Below, in pieces: positions 1-9,082 of a stretch of DNA of 64,000 nucleotides. The DNA comes from Microcosmobacter mediterraneus (lineage in GTDB: Bacteria > Bacteroidota > Bacteroidia > Flavobacteriales > Flavobacteriaceae), in contig NZ_JAVRIA010000004.1 in NCBI RefSeq assembly GCF_031846265.1, positions 1 through 64,000 of the forward strand. The letters run 5' to 3'. Both the position numbers and the translations under genes were made by a program. The stretch's first letter is position 1. Every line of letters starts with the position of its first letter. Under the pieces are notes generated by a model. It was not told the DNA's origin. It did not search any database and was given only the letters and a program-made list of their open reading frames with translations.

Positions 1-51
1 ATGTCATTCCTGCATGTCATGCTGAGCTTGTTGAAGTGAAGTCAGGAATCT
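1..51. repeat. Nested intergenic palindromic repeat
   Basis: Outer arms ATTCCTG (6-12) and CAGGAAT (43-49) are complementary and flanked by TGTC and CTCA, the ends of the TCATTCCTGC/GCAGGAATCT palindrome type seen again at 53451. Between the arms lies a second element, TGTCATGCTGAGCTTGTTG, which resembles the other type at 48539. One unit therefore seems to sit inside another. No coding sequence here. Confidence 0.6.
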
Positions 52-184
52 CAGAAAAGCATATTATTTAAAGCTTAATATAAGATTTAGGATTTTTCCG
101 AAATATATTGGCGTTACATTTTTAATTGTTAAACGTCATATTACTAAGAAGATTTATTAATTTTAAGCACTAACCATTAGTAAT

Positions 185-1261
185 ATGCCTAAAGAACTGG
201 TGACTTGTAAAAATTGTGACAACGATTACCAACAGGGATTTTCGTTTTGCCCGCATTGTGGACAGCAAACCCAAGATGATCTTACTTTAGGAGTTTTGTT
301 TTACAATACCATTAGTAATTACTTTTCGTTTGATGCTCGTTTTTTAAAAGGATTTATTCCATTAATGTTTAAACCTGGTTTTTTGCCTAAAAAATTTATT
401 GAAGGTAAACGCTTAGTGTATTTACATCCAGGACAGATGTATCTGTTTGTTGCGTTTATATTTTTCTTTGTCTTTTCGTTTTATGTAAACAATCAAACCA
501 GAGATTTAGATGAGCAATTAAAAAATGCTTCAGTTGTTAATACAGTAAAGGATTCAATACCTAATAAACAACAGGTAATAGATTCCATTAATTTAGATAA
601 AATAAAAGCACCTTTATTAAAAAATAAAGAAGCTCTTGGACTTAAATATGAAGATATAGAAGCTTTAGATTCTATTACAAAGATGGAGTTAAAAAGCAAT
701 AACTCTGCTCCAAACTTGGCTTTTAATTTTAATGAAAGGAAAGTAGACTCACTCATTGCTATTGGAGCTTCTGATGATGCTATTTATAAAGCCATGGGAA
801 GACCAGAAAATCCAAATTTCTTTACAAAAAAGTTTTTTGAACAAATGCTTAAGTTTTACAGAGAGAAAGGTGTTGGCTCAATTATGCAAACCTTTTATGA
901 TAGTTTACCAATTGCTTTATTCTTTATGCTTCCGATTTTTGCATTACTCTTAAAGCTGTTTTATTATAAAAGAGGACGATATGCTCACCACTTGGTTTTT
1001 AGCTTATATTATTTTTCTTTTTTGTTTACAGCTTTTATGTTAATCTATCTATTTAATTTACTATTAGATTTACCAAGTTGGATAGGATGGTTAGTTGCTT
1101 TATCAACATATTTCTACTTTTATTTAGCAGCAAAACGATTCTATGGAAATGGATGGTTTTTAACCTGGTTTAAAACAAGTGTCGTTACTTTTTTATATTT
1201 AATGGTTGTTACACCTTTTGCGTTAGTGATTTTAGGATTCTTATCTTTTATGTTTTACTAA
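185..1261 (+). CDS. DUF3667 family membrane protein
   Basis: The 358-residue product starts with a zinc-ribbon-like pair of CxxC motifs (CKNC at about residues 8-11, CPHC at about 22-25). A conserved block follows (FLKGFIPLMFKPGFLPKKFI, then EGKRLVYLHPGQMYLF) that is typical of the DUF3667 family in Bacteroidota. One membrane segment lies near residues 85-103, then a long soluble section, then four or more hydrophobic segments in the C-terminal third. The biochemical role of the family is not known to me. The gene is convergent with the MscS-type gene and overlaps it by 14 bases. Family assignment is strong; function is open. Confidence 0.85.
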   Translation: MPKELVTCKNCDNDYQQGFSFCPHCGQQTQDDLTLGVLFYNTISNYFSFDARFLKGFIPLMFKPGFLPKKFIEGKRLVYLHPGQMYLFVAFIFFFVFSFYVNNQTRDLDEQLKNASVVNTVKDSIPNKQQVIDSINLDKIKAPLLKNKEALGLKYEDIEALDSITKMELKSNNSAPNLAFNFNERKVDSLIAIGASDDAIYKAMGRPENPNFFTKKFFEQMLKFYREKGVGSIMQTFYDSLPIALFFMLPIFALLLKLFYYKRGRYAHHLVFSLYYFSFLFTAFMLIYLFNLLLDLPSWIGWLVALSTYFYFYLAAKRFYGNGWFLTWFKTSVVTFLYLMVVTPFALVILGFLSFMFY

Positions 1262-2492
1262 GTTCTAAAATCGATTTATACTCAAATATTTCCAAGTTAA
1301 AATAAGGCACAGCTGCAATAATATGATCAAAAATATCAGCAATAATATATTCATAGTTTTGCCAACGCTTATCACTACTAAAAGCATAGATTTCTATAGG
1401 AATACCAGTAGAAGTTGGTTCTAATTGTCTAGTCATAACCATCATATCTTTATTTACAGCTGAGTGGTTTTGAATGTATGTTTCTACGTATTTTCTAAAG
1501 ACGCCTAAGTTGGTCAAATTTCTACCATTAAGTAACAAATTTTTATTAACGTTTTTAGAGCTATTATGAGCTTCAATAATTTTAGTTCTATGTGTTAAAT
1601 AATCAGAGATAAGCTCTATTTGCATTAATTGTTCTATGTCTTCAGTTTTTAAATATTTTACAGAGTCCATTCTAATGTTTAAAGCACGCTTAATACGTCG
1701 ACCATCAGAATTCATCATACCTCGCCAATTTTTAAAAGAATCAGAGATTAATGCATAGGTAGGTATCGTAGTAATAGTCTTATCAAAATTCTGAACTTTT
1801 ACAGTGGCTAAATTAATTTCTATAACGTCGCCATCTGCGCCATATTTTTCGAACGTAATCCAATCTCCAATACGCACCATATCATTAATTGCAACTTGAA
1901 TGCTTGCTACAAAACCTAGTATGGTATCTCTAAAAATGAGGATAATAATGGCAGAAACAGCACCTAAGGACGTTGCAAACTTTAAAAATGGAATTTCAAA
2001 AAGTATAGCAAAAGCAGAAATAATTCCAATTAACCAAGCTACAATCATAAAAACTTGGATGTAGCTATCTATAGGTTTGTCTTTAAAATTGGGTAATGTT
2101 TTTAGATAATCTTTTATGGCATTTAAAATACTTCTAACAATCCACAGTGTAAAGAGTATACCTATTACTAATAATATTTTTTCAATGTAGTTATCTGTAA
2201 GAGGATAATCTACAAGCACCTTAGGCATAAATTCTATAGCTATAAACAACGGAATAATCCTAGCGATATTTAAAGGCACTTTGTTGTTTACTAAGATATC
2301 ATCAAAATGAGTTTTAGATCGTTCAGCAATACGATGTGATATGCTAATAATGATTTTTCTAATAATGAAACCAATAATAAAAACTAGGATTAATAAACCA
2401 ATGAGTAAGCCAAGCATATTAAGGAACCGCGCTGTTGATTCTGAAGTTCCTATAGCTATTAAATGGTCATATAACCAATGCTGAATGTTCAT
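1248..2492 (-). CDS. Mechanosensitive ion channel, MscS/YbdG type
   Basis: The 414-residue inner-membrane protein has about five hydrophobic segments in its first 200 residues. The last segment carries the glycine/alanine-rich pore helix (KFATSLGAVSAIIILIFRD). A soluble MscS beta domain follows, with IGDWITFEKYGADGDVIEI and the conserved TTIPTYALISDSFKNW block. Length and architecture fit the larger YbdG/MscM subclass better than short MscS. The likely role is relief of osmotic downshock by ion efflux. The downstream DUF3817 gene lies 3 bases upstream in transcription order, so the two may be co-transcribed. The 3' end overlaps the DUF3667 gene. Confidence 0.88.
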   Translation of the reverse strand: MNIQHWLYDHLIAIGTSESTARFLNMLGLLIGLLILVFIIGFIIRKIIISISHRIAERSKTHFDDILVNNKVPLNIARIIPLFIAIEFMPKVLVDYPLTDNYIEKILLVIGILFTLWIVRSILNAIKDYLKTLPNFKDKPIDSYIQVFMIVAWLIGIISAFAILFEIPFLKFATSLGAVSAIIILIFRDTILGFVASIQVAINDMVRIGDWITFEKYGADGDVIEINLATVKVQNFDKTITTIPTYALISDSFKNWRGMMNSDGRRIKRALNIRMDSVKYLKTEDIEQLMQIELISDYLTHRTKIIEAHNSSKNVNKNLLLNGRNLTNLGVFRKYVETYIQNHSAVNKDMMVMTRQLEPTSTGIPIEIYAFSSDKRWQNYEYIIADIFDHIIAAVPYFNLEIFEYKSILELSKT

Positions 2493-2495
2493 ATA

Positions 2496-2780
2496 CTAAC
2501 TGGTTTTAAGATATTTACGGTCAATATAAAAGGTGCCAAAAGGAATGATAGAAGCGAGTAAAACATGTTTTAAAATAGTATCGCTCCAGTTTAATTTTTT
2601 ATAAAGTATAAGCGCTAAAATAATATAGGCTACAAATAGTAAGCCATGAGGCATACCTAATAGTTTCACATATTGAGGGTCGTCTTTAAGATATTTAATA
2701 GGAGTAGCAATAAAGAGTAAAAGAATATAAGAAATCCCTTCAAAAAAAGCGACAACACGAAATAATTTTAATAAATCCAT
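2496..2780 (-). CDS. DUF3817 small membrane protein
   Basis: This is a 94-residue protein with three hydrophobic segments. It contains the FEGISYILLLF and MPHGLLFVAYIILAL blocks that mark the DUF3817 family of small integral membrane proteins. No enzymatic motif is visible. I chose ATG at 2780 because the product then begins MDLLKLFRVVAF, as short family members do. An in-frame GTG at 2795 would add five residues. It immediately precedes the MscS-type gene on the same strand with a 3-base gap, so the two probably share a transcript. Confidence 0.82.
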   Translation of the reverse strand: MDLLKLFRVVAFFEGISYILLLFIATPIKYLKDDPQYVKLLGMPHGLLFVAYIILALILYKKLNWSDTILKHVLLASIIPFGTFYIDRKYLKTS

Positions 2781-2908
2781 ACCCAAAATTTTCACAAAAG
2801 TACAAGCGAAATATGGTTTCTTAAAATTTCCTTTAAATTTTAATCAATAAAATACAATTAGTGCAAGATTAGTTATCTTTAAGCTCGCATTTTAATTATT
2901 GTATTCTT

Positions 2909-5374
2909 ATGAAAAAACTAGCACTACTTTTAGTCTTAACTCTCTTTTTTATGAATATTTCTGAGGCTCAATCCAAGCGTAAGAGGAAGAAAGATCAGGC
3001 TACTGAGGTAGCTCCAACACCAAAGAAGAAAAAAAGTAAATTTAAAAAATATAGTGAGGTTATTACTAGTGAAGCTATTTCTGATGATGGTATTTTTAAA
3101 ACCCATAAAGTAGGTGATAAATATTATTTTGAAGTTCCTAATGATTATTTATCTAAGGATATGCTATTGGTTACACGTTTAGCAAAATTACCATCTAATT
3201 TAGGTGGTGGTTATATAAACGCAGGTTCAAAAACTAATACACGCCTTATTAATTGGGAGCGTTTTCAAGATAGAATACTCATAAAAGAAAAGTCGAGTAG
3301 TGCTGTTGCAGATGATAGTTTGCCTATTAACATTTCTGTACGTGCTAATAATTATGAACCTACATTATATGCGTTTAAAATTGAAGCATTTTCACCAGAT
3401 TCTTCAGCTTCTGTAATAGATGTAACCAAATTTTATAGTAGTGATGTTAAGGCTATTTCAGGTTTACCATCTTATATGAGAAGGCAATATAAAGTCAGAA
3501 ACCTTGATAATAATAGAAGCTTCATTAATTCTGTAAAAAGCTTCCCAAAGAATATTGAAGTGGTTCAAGATTTTACTTTTAATGCCTCAGAACCTCCATC
3601 TAGTCGTAGTGCAGAAACGATTAGTATACAGGTAAATCAATCCATGATTTTGCTACCAGAAGAACCAATGCAACCACGTTTATTTGATCCTAGAGTTGGC
3701 TGGTTTACAATAAGTCAGGTAGATTATAGCAGTGAAGAGTTAAAAGCAGATCGTAAGAGTTATATAAGACGCTGGCGATTAGAACCAAAAGATCCTGCAG
3801 CATATGCACGAGGTGAATTAGTAGAGCCTGTAAAACCAATAGTTTATTATTTAGATCCTGCTACTCCAGAAAACCTCAGATCTTACATGAAAGAAGGGAT
3901 TGAGTTATGGCAACGTGCTTTTGAAGCAGCTGGCTTTAAAAATGCCATTTTGGCTAAGGATCCACCAACTAAAGAAGAAGATCCAGACTTTAGTCCAGAA
4001 GATATTCGATATTCAGTGGTTAGATATGTAGCAAGTGAGACAAGAAACGCTGTTGGGCCAAGTGTTTCAGACCCAAGAAGTGGAGAAATTATTGAAAGTG
4101 ATATTATTTGGTATCATAACCACTTACGTTCTTACAGAAACCGTTATATGCTTGAAACTGGAGCAGCAAATCCATCAGCTAGGACATTAAATACATCACC
4201 AGAAGACATAGGCGAAATGATGAAAATGGTGATTGCTCACGAGGTTGGCCACGCTCTAGGTTTACCACATAATATGAGTGCTAGTTGTGCTTATGATGTT
4301 GAGAGTTATAGAAATGGTGCATTCACACAGAAAAATGGAATTGCTGCTACCATTATGGACTATGCTAGATATAATTATATTGCACAACCTGGTGATACTA
4401 ATATTCGTTTTATAAGACAATTAGGACCTTACGATGATTATGCCATAAATTGGGGTTACAGAGTAATTCCTAATGTAAATTCGCCACAAGATGAAGTTAA
4501 AACACTTCATAAATGGATTATGGAAAAAGCAGGAGATCCTAAGTATAAATTTGGAAATCAAGGAAGTCGTTTTGATCCTACAGCACAGACTGAAGATATT
4601 AGTAATAACAGTATAAAAGCCAGTGACTACGGACTTAAAAACTTGAAATATGTTGCTGAAAACTTACCTAAATGGACTAGTGACACTACCAATAACTATG
4701 ACGATTTAGAAGAGCTTTACGGAGAGTTACTCGGCGTGTGGAGACGCTATACAGGTCATGTAGCAACACATATTGGAGGTGTTTATGAAAATACTAAAAC
4801 ACCAGATCAAAGTGGTGTGGTGTATACACCTGTTTCTAAGTTACAACAACAACAAGCGATGCAATGGCTGCATAAAAATGCGTTTAATTCGCCAACATGG
4901 TTGGTTGATAAAAAGATTCTACAGAACATAGATTATGCTGGCTATACCGAACGTTTTAGGAGGTTACAAGCAGGTCATCTTAATAATATATTAAATTTTG
5001 AACGTATAGGTAGACTCATTGATGCAGAAGTTTTAAGTTCTGAAAATTATTCAGCTTTAAATATGTTGCGCGATTTAAGAAAAGGCATTTGGAAAGAAGC
5101 AGATATAGCTTCTAATGTCACTGTTTACAGAAGAAATCTACAACGCGCTTATATAGACAGAATGGTGTATTTAATGACTGAAGATTTGAATCCACAGCGT
5201 TCTAGACAATATTTTAACGTAAATCAATCTGATATTAGAGCTATAGTTAGAGGCGAATTAAATGTTTTAAAACGTAAGTTGTCTGGCGCATCAAATGCTG
5301 CAGTAAATACCCTAACTAAATATCATTATAGAGATTGTATAGAGCGTATTAATCTAGTCCTAGATCCTAAATAA
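2909..5374 (+). CDS. Secreted zinc-dependent metalloprotease (DUF5117/DUF4953 type)
   Basis: The 821-residue precursor has a signal peptide (MKKLALLLVLTLFFMNISEA) followed by a Lys/Arg-rich stretch. The catalytic signature HEVGHALGLPH spans residues 444-454, an extended HExxHxxGxxH zinc site. A Met-turn-like TIMDY follows near residue 483, as in metzincin-like proteases. The N-terminal half, with YFEVPNDYLSKDMLLVTRLA, matches the large Bacteroidota zinc-protease group annotated with DUF5117/DUF5118/DUF4953. It is probably periplasmic or surface exposed. No C-terminal type IX sorting domain is obvious. The rlmI-like gene follows after 2 bases, so co-transcription is likely. Confidence 0.88.
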   Translation: MKKLALLLVLTLFFMNISEAQSKRKRKKDQATEVAPTPKKKKSKFKKYSEVITSEAISDDGIFKTHKVGDKYYFEVPNDYLSKDMLLVTRLAKLPSNLGGGYINAGSKTNTRLINWERFQDRILIKEKSSSAVADDSLPINISVRANNYEPTLYAFKIEAFSPDSSASVIDVTKFYSSDVKAISGLPSYMRRQYKVRNLDNNRSFINSVKSFPKNIEVVQDFTFNASEPPSSRSAETISIQVNQSMILLPEEPMQPRLFDPRVGWFTISQVDYSSEELKADRKSYIRRWRLEPKDPAAYARGELVEPVKPIVYYLDPATPENLRSYMKEGIELWQRAFEAAGFKNAILAKDPPTKEEDPDFSPEDIRYSVVRYVASETRNAVGPSVSDPRSGEIIESDIIWYHNHLRSYRNRYMLETGAANPSARTLNTSPEDIGEMMKMVIAHEVGHALGLPHNMSASCAYDVESYRNGAFTQKNGIAATIMDYARYNYIAQPGDTNIRFIRQLGPYDDYAINWGYRVIPNVNSPQDEVKTLHKWIMEKAGDPKYKFGNQGSRFDPTAQTEDISNNSIKASDYGLKNLKYVAENLPKWTSDTTNNYDDLEELYGELLGVWRRYTGHVATHIGGVYENTKTPDQSGVVYTPVSKLQQQQAMQWLHKNAFNSPTWLVDKKILQNIDYAGYTERFRRLQAGHLNNILNFERIGRLIDAEVLSSENYSALNMLRDLRKGIWKEADIASNVTVYRRNLQRAYIDRMVYLMTEDLNPQRSRQYFNVNQSDIRAIVRGELNVLKRKLSGASNAAVNTLTKYHYRDCIERINLVLDPK

Positions 5375-5376
5375 TA

Positions 5377-6606
5377 TTGAAGCAGTTAAATCCAATTTGT
5401 GAGTTAGATTCTAAACCAAAACGTTTAGCCCTAAAATTGTCTAATAGTGGAGAGAAGCATGTATTGAGTGGTCATCCATGGTTATTTTCTAATCGAATTG
5501 ATAAGATTAATAAAGAAGGTAATCCTGGCGATATAGCTATTATTTTTAGCCAGAAAAATAATTCTGTGATAGGAGTAGGACTCTACGATCCTAAATCTCC
5601 AATTAGAGTTAAGCTGCTGCATCATGGAAATAGTGCCACAATTGATGCCACTTTTTATAAATCTAAAGTAGATGAAGCTTATAAGAAACGGTTACAATTA
5701 CTAGAAACTGATACTAATAGTTACAGATTAATTTTTGGTGAAAATGACAATTTTCCTGGTTTAATTGCTGATGTTTATGATACTGTTTTAGTAATTAAGT
5801 TGTATTCTGAAATTTGGTTGCCTTATTTTGAAATTATTACTCAATCCTTAATTGAGGTATCAGAATGTAAAACAGTTGTACTTCGCTTAAGCAGAAATTT
5901 GCAGCGTTCTAGGCAGCTTATTGTTAATGATGGATTTGTAGTTTATGGAGAATTACACAATGAAGTTGTCCCTTTTAAGGAGCATGGAATTAGGTTTTCT
6001 GCAAACGTTATTAAAGGCCATAAAACAGGCTATTTTTTAGATCATCGTGAGAATAGAAGACGTGTTGGACTACTTAGCAAAGATAAATCTGTATTAGATG
6101 TATTCTCCTATGCTGGAGGATTTTCAGTACATGCTCTAGCTAATGGAGCCCTAGAAGTGACGAGTTTAGATATAAGTGCTCAAGCTTTAGAAGTAGCAAA
6201 ATCAAATGGAAAGCTTAATGAATTTAATGGCATTCATAAAACCATAGTTGGTGATGCATTTGATGCAATGAAAACCATGGTTAAAAGAGGTAAGACCTAT
6301 GATATTGTTGTTATAGATCCACCAAGTTTTGCTAAGCAACAATCTGAAACTACATTAGCTAAAAAGAAGTATTCTCAATTAGCAGAACTTGGAGCAAAAC
6401 TAGTAGCTAAACATGGTATTTTGGTTTTAGCATCGTGCTCTAGTAGAGTATCATCGAGAGCCTTTTTTGATATTAACTTAGGTGTCCTAAAACGTCAAGA
6501 TCGTTTATTTAGAGTTATAGATACAACCTATCACGATATAGATCATCCTGTTACATTTCCTGAAGGTGCGTATTTAAAGTGTGCGTATTATCAGTTTGAA
6601 TCATAA
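5377..6606 (+). CDS. rlmI: Class I SAM-dependent rRNA methyltransferase, RlmI-like
   Basis: The 409-residue cytosolic protein has an N-terminal PUA-type RNA-binding domain (GEKHVLSGHPWLFSNRI) and a C-terminal Rossmann methyltransferase. SAM-binding motif I is DVFSYAGGFSVHAL, motif IV is VIDPPSFAK, and the putative catalytic cysteine lies in LASCSS. These match RlmI, which makes m5C1962 in 23S rRNA in E. coli. The start is TTG at 5377, two bases after the metalloprotease stop; no upstream ATG is available. A strong hairpin follows at 6605-6630. Family is clear; the exact target base is inferred. Confidence 0.82.
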   Translation: MKQLNPICELDSKPKRLALKLSNSGEKHVLSGHPWLFSNRIDKINKEGNPGDIAIIFSQKNNSVIGVGLYDPKSPIRVKLLHHGNSATIDATFYKSKVDEAYKKRLQLLETDTNSYRLIFGENDNFPGLIADVYDTVLVIKLYSEIWLPYFEIITQSLIEVSECKTVVLRLSRNLQRSRQLIVNDGFVVYGELHNEVVPFKEHGIRFSANVIKGHKTGYFLDHRENRRRVGLLSKDKSVLDVFSYAGGFSVHALANGALEVTSLDISAQALEVAKSNGKLNEFNGIHKTIVGDAFDAMKTMVKRGKTYDIVVIDPPSFAKQQSETTLAKKKYSQLAELGAKLVAKHGILVLASCSSRVSSRAFFDINLGVLKRQDRLFRVIDTTYHDIDHPVTFPEGAYLKCAYYQFES

Positions 6607-6630
6607 AAAAGGCTCAATTAAAATTGAGCC
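6605..6630. terminator. Bidirectional intrinsic terminator
   Basis: A 9-bp perfect inverted repeat, GGCTCAATT (6611-6619) and AATTGAGCC (6622-6630), is preceded by six A residues (U-run for the minus strand) and followed by CTCTT. It lies between the convergent rlmI-like and OmpA-lipoprotein genes and could end both transcripts. The minus-strand version is the stronger one. Confidence 0.75.
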
Positions 6631-6655
6631 CTCTTCAGAAATTATTTGAGTTTGT

Positions 6656-7507
6656 TTATTCTCCAGATAAGTTTTTCATTTCCTCTTCTACCATTTCGTA
6701 AAATTGGTCAATCTTAGGAAGTACAACTATTCTTGTACGTCTGTTTTTAGCTCTATTTTCTGCAGTATCATTCTCTACTAATGGCACATGATAACTACGT
6801 CCTGCAGCAATTAATTGTTGAGGATTAACTTTAAGTTCTTCTAAAACTCTAACTACAGAAGTAGCACGTTTTACACTTAAATCCCAGTTATCTAGCAAAA
6901 CACCTTTAGCATAAGATTTATCATCTGTATGCGACTCTACCATAGCTTCAAAGTTAGGCTTGCTATTAATTACTTTAGCAACTTTAGCAAGTACATCTTT
7001 AGCTTTAGACGTTACATTATAGCTACCGCTTTTAAAGAGTAATTTATCTGCAATAGATATAAATACAACACCTTTTTCTACATTAACTTCAATATCTGGA
7101 TCATCAATACCTACAGCCTTTTTTAAACTAGATACTATAGCTAACGTTACACTGTCCTTTTTTGTTAAGGCATCTTGTAAACGCGATATTTTTAAATCTT
7201 TTTCTTTTAAACTTTCTAGAGACTTTTCAAGGTTCTCAGCACCTTTTTGAGTTAGGGTTGTTAAGTTTCCTTTGGTGTCTATTAGATCTTGATTGGCTTT
7301 TCTTAAATCCTCTAGCTGATCTTTCATAGTTTCAACTCTAGCCATGGAAGCAGCTTTATCAGATAAGCAACTGTTTAATTTAACAGTAGCAGTATTCAAT
7401 AAATCTTGAGTCTCTTTTTGTTTTGCCTCTAAGGCCATAAATTCTTTCTTCGATACGCAAGAACTTAATATCAGTAATGCGCTTAATCCATAAATTATTT
7501 TCTTCAT
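6656..7507 (-). CDS. OmpA-family outer-membrane lipoprotein
   Basis: The 283-residue precursor has a lipoprotein signal ending in LSSC, with Cys17 as the lipidation site. A charged, heptad-like coiled-coil stretch follows (residues about 20-120), then a C-terminal OmpA domain with LLFKSGSYNVTSKAKDVLAK, VESHTDD and NRRTRIVVLPK, the peptidoglycan-binding signature. It probably anchors the outer membrane to the cell wall. The last 15 residues are unusually acidic for the family. It is transcribed alone and has a terminator at its 3' side. Confidence 0.9.
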   Translation of the reverse strand: MKKIIYGLSALLILSSCVSKKEFMALEAKQKETQDLLNTATVKLNSCLSDKAASMARVETMKDQLEDLRKANQDLIDTKGNLTTLTQKGAENLEKSLESLKEKDLKISRLQDALTKKDSVTLAIVSSLKKAVGIDDPDIEVNVEKGVVFISIADKLLFKSGSYNVTSKAKDVLAKVAKVINSKPNFEAMVESHTDDKSYAKGVLLDNWDLSVKRATSVVRVLEELKVNPQQLIAAGRSYHVPLVENDTAENRAKNRRTRIVVLPKIDQFYEMVEEEMKNLSGE

Positions 7508-7593
7508 AGTTCAATATTTGTATTAACCAATGCCCAAAAATATATAAAATACAAGGGCTTGCTTTAGTATTAACAAAACTTTTACTAACCGAC

Positions 7594-8580
7594 TTATAAA
7601 CGATTAAATTCTGTTTTTCCTTTTAAATAGTATTGGTAAACTATTGACTTGGTTTTAAAGTAATTAGGAAGTTGAGTAGCTGATTTTCGCTGTTTTAATA
7701 ATCGACTTAAGTTTTTGTAAAAACTTAAATGAGCTTTTAGAATAGACCAAATGAATTCAAGTTTAAATTTTACTAAAAATTGAATTGCTGCTAATCCATC
7801 TAAAACTAATCTTGTAAATATTAATAAAAATAAATTACCATACGCGTTTTTGGTCATGGTAAATAAACTATTTCTAAAATTAAGATACGTCTTCTTTGGA
7901 TTGGTAGATAGTAATGTAGCACCACCAACATGATAAACAACAGCTTCAGAGATATAATTAACTTTTAGATTGTTATTATGAGCTCGCCAACAGAGATCAA
8001 TTTCTTCCATGTGCGCAAAGAAACTTTCGTCAAATCCACCAAGGGTTTTAAAAACCTCATTCTTAATAAAGAAACAGGCTCCTGATGCCCAAAAAATCTC
8101 AGCATCACCATATTGATTTGTATCGTCTTCAATAGTATTAAATATGCGTCCTCTACAAAACGGATAGCCATACTTATCAATATAACCACCTGCTGCACCA
8201 GCATATTCAAACTTTTCTTTAGTAATAAAATCTAAGATCATTGGCTGAATTATAGCTGTTTCCGGATCAGTATTATAAGCTCTTAAAATTGGTATTAACC
8301 AATTTTTCGTTACTTCTACATCGCTGTTTAAAAGACAAATAATATCTTCATTTATATGTTTTAAAGCATCATTGTAACCTTTGGCATAACCACCATTTTC
8401 TAAATTTTCAATAACAGTTATGTCTGGATAATGGGTCTCTAAAAAAGTTATGGAGTCGTCAGTAGAGGCATTGTCAGCAACATAAATACGAGCTTCTTTT
8501 GAGAATGCAACAACAGATGGTAGAAACTGTTCTAATAACGTTTTACCATTCCAATTTAATATTACAACTGCTATGGTCAT
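7594..8580 (-). CDS. Glycosyltransferase family 2
   Basis: The 328-residue protein has a GT-A fold start, MTIAVVILNWNGKTLLEQF, and ADNASTDDS at residues 35-43. A DxD-like metal site (NSDVEV) and the acceptor-side motif GGFDESFFAHMEEIDLCWRA are also present, as in rhamnosyltransferase-type WbbL relatives. The C-terminal third has hydrophobic and basic helices that may associate with the membrane. It likely adds a sugar to a surface polysaccharide or glycan; donor and acceptor cannot be read from sequence. Its start codon overlaps the stop of the upstream HsdR-N-like gene by one base, so translation may be coupled. Confidence 0.9.
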   Translation of the reverse strand: MTIAVVILNWNGKTLLEQFLPSVVAFSKEARIYVADNASTDDSITFLETHYPDITVIENLENGGYAKGYNDALKHINEDIICLLNSDVEVTKNWLIPILRAYNTDPETAIIQPMILDFITKEKFEYAGAAGGYIDKYGYPFCRGRIFNTIEDDTNQYGDAEIFWASGACFFIKNEVFKTLGGFDESFFAHMEEIDLCWRAHNNNLKVNYISEAVVYHVGGATLLSTNPKKTYLNFRNSLFTMTKNAYGNLFLLIFTRLVLDGLAAIQFLVKFKLEFIWSILKAHLSFYKNLSRLLKQRKSATQLPNYFKTKSIVYQYYLKGKTEFNRL

Positions 8581-9023
8581 TATTTATAGCTTGGTATCAC
8601 TTTTAAAAAATTATAACGTTCTGCCTTAAAATCCATCTCACAATAATAATGATTAATTCCGTTAGTCACCATTAAATAGTCTGCTTTGAGTTTTAGATTA
8701 TATTGCGCAATCTGATCAAAAGTCGATTGATTAATAGGAATGTTTGGTGCTTTGCATTCTACGATAAGATGAATACTTCCATCAGATTTAAAAACGACTA
8801 TATCATAACGTTTAGTAACACCATGTAGTTTAATTTGCTTTTCTACATTAATTAAAGATTTAGGAAATTTCTTAGCGATTATTAAAAATTGAATGCAATG
8901 TTGGCGAACCCATTCTTCAGGTTGAAGCACTACAAATTTTTTACGAATAGGATCAAAAATTAACGTTTTATTTTCGCTATTTTTGAGCCTGATGTTACAG
9001 TCTGGAAAGTTTAGCTTTTGCAC
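8580..9023 (-). CDS. Stand-alone HsdR N-terminal-like PD-(D/E)XK protein
   Basis: The 147-residue protein matches the HSDR_N_2 family, the N-terminal nuclease domain of type I restriction R subunits. A PD-(D/E)XK-like core is visible: YDIVVF supplies the Asp and LIVECKAP supplies E-x-K. No helicase or other restriction subunit is nearby, so a restriction role is not supported. The start is GTG at 9023, four bases after a TAnnTTTG promoter element, which suggests a leaderless message. It is divergent from holA and translationally coupled to the glycosyltransferase gene. Confidence 0.82.
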   Translation of the reverse strand: MQKLNFPDCNIRLKNSENKTLIFDPIRKKFVVLQPEEWVRQHCIQFLIIAKKFPKSLINVEKQIKLHGVTKRYDIVVFKSDGSIHLIVECKAPNIPINQSTFDQIAQYNLKLKADYLMVTNGINHYYCEMDFKAERYNFLKVIPSYK

Positions 9024-9027
9024 ATAG

Positions 9028-9035
9028 CAAAAGTA
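9028..9035 (-). promoter_or_regulatory. -7 promoter element TACTTTTG for the HsdR-N-like gene
   Basis: On the minus strand this reads TACTTTTG, an exact match to the Bacteroidota TAnnTTTG -7 consensus. It ends four bases before the GTG start at 9023, so transcription would begin at or inside the start codon. No clear -33 TTG is visible. Confidence 0.55.
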
Positions 9036-9082
9036 AAATTAATAAGTTATATCAGCCAGTTTAGCGTTTTAAAATTTCACCT

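Noticed and set aside
8580..9023. HsdR-N-like gene as part of a restriction or defence system
   Set aside because: No methylase, specificity or helicase gene is near; neighbours are holA and a glycosyltransferase.
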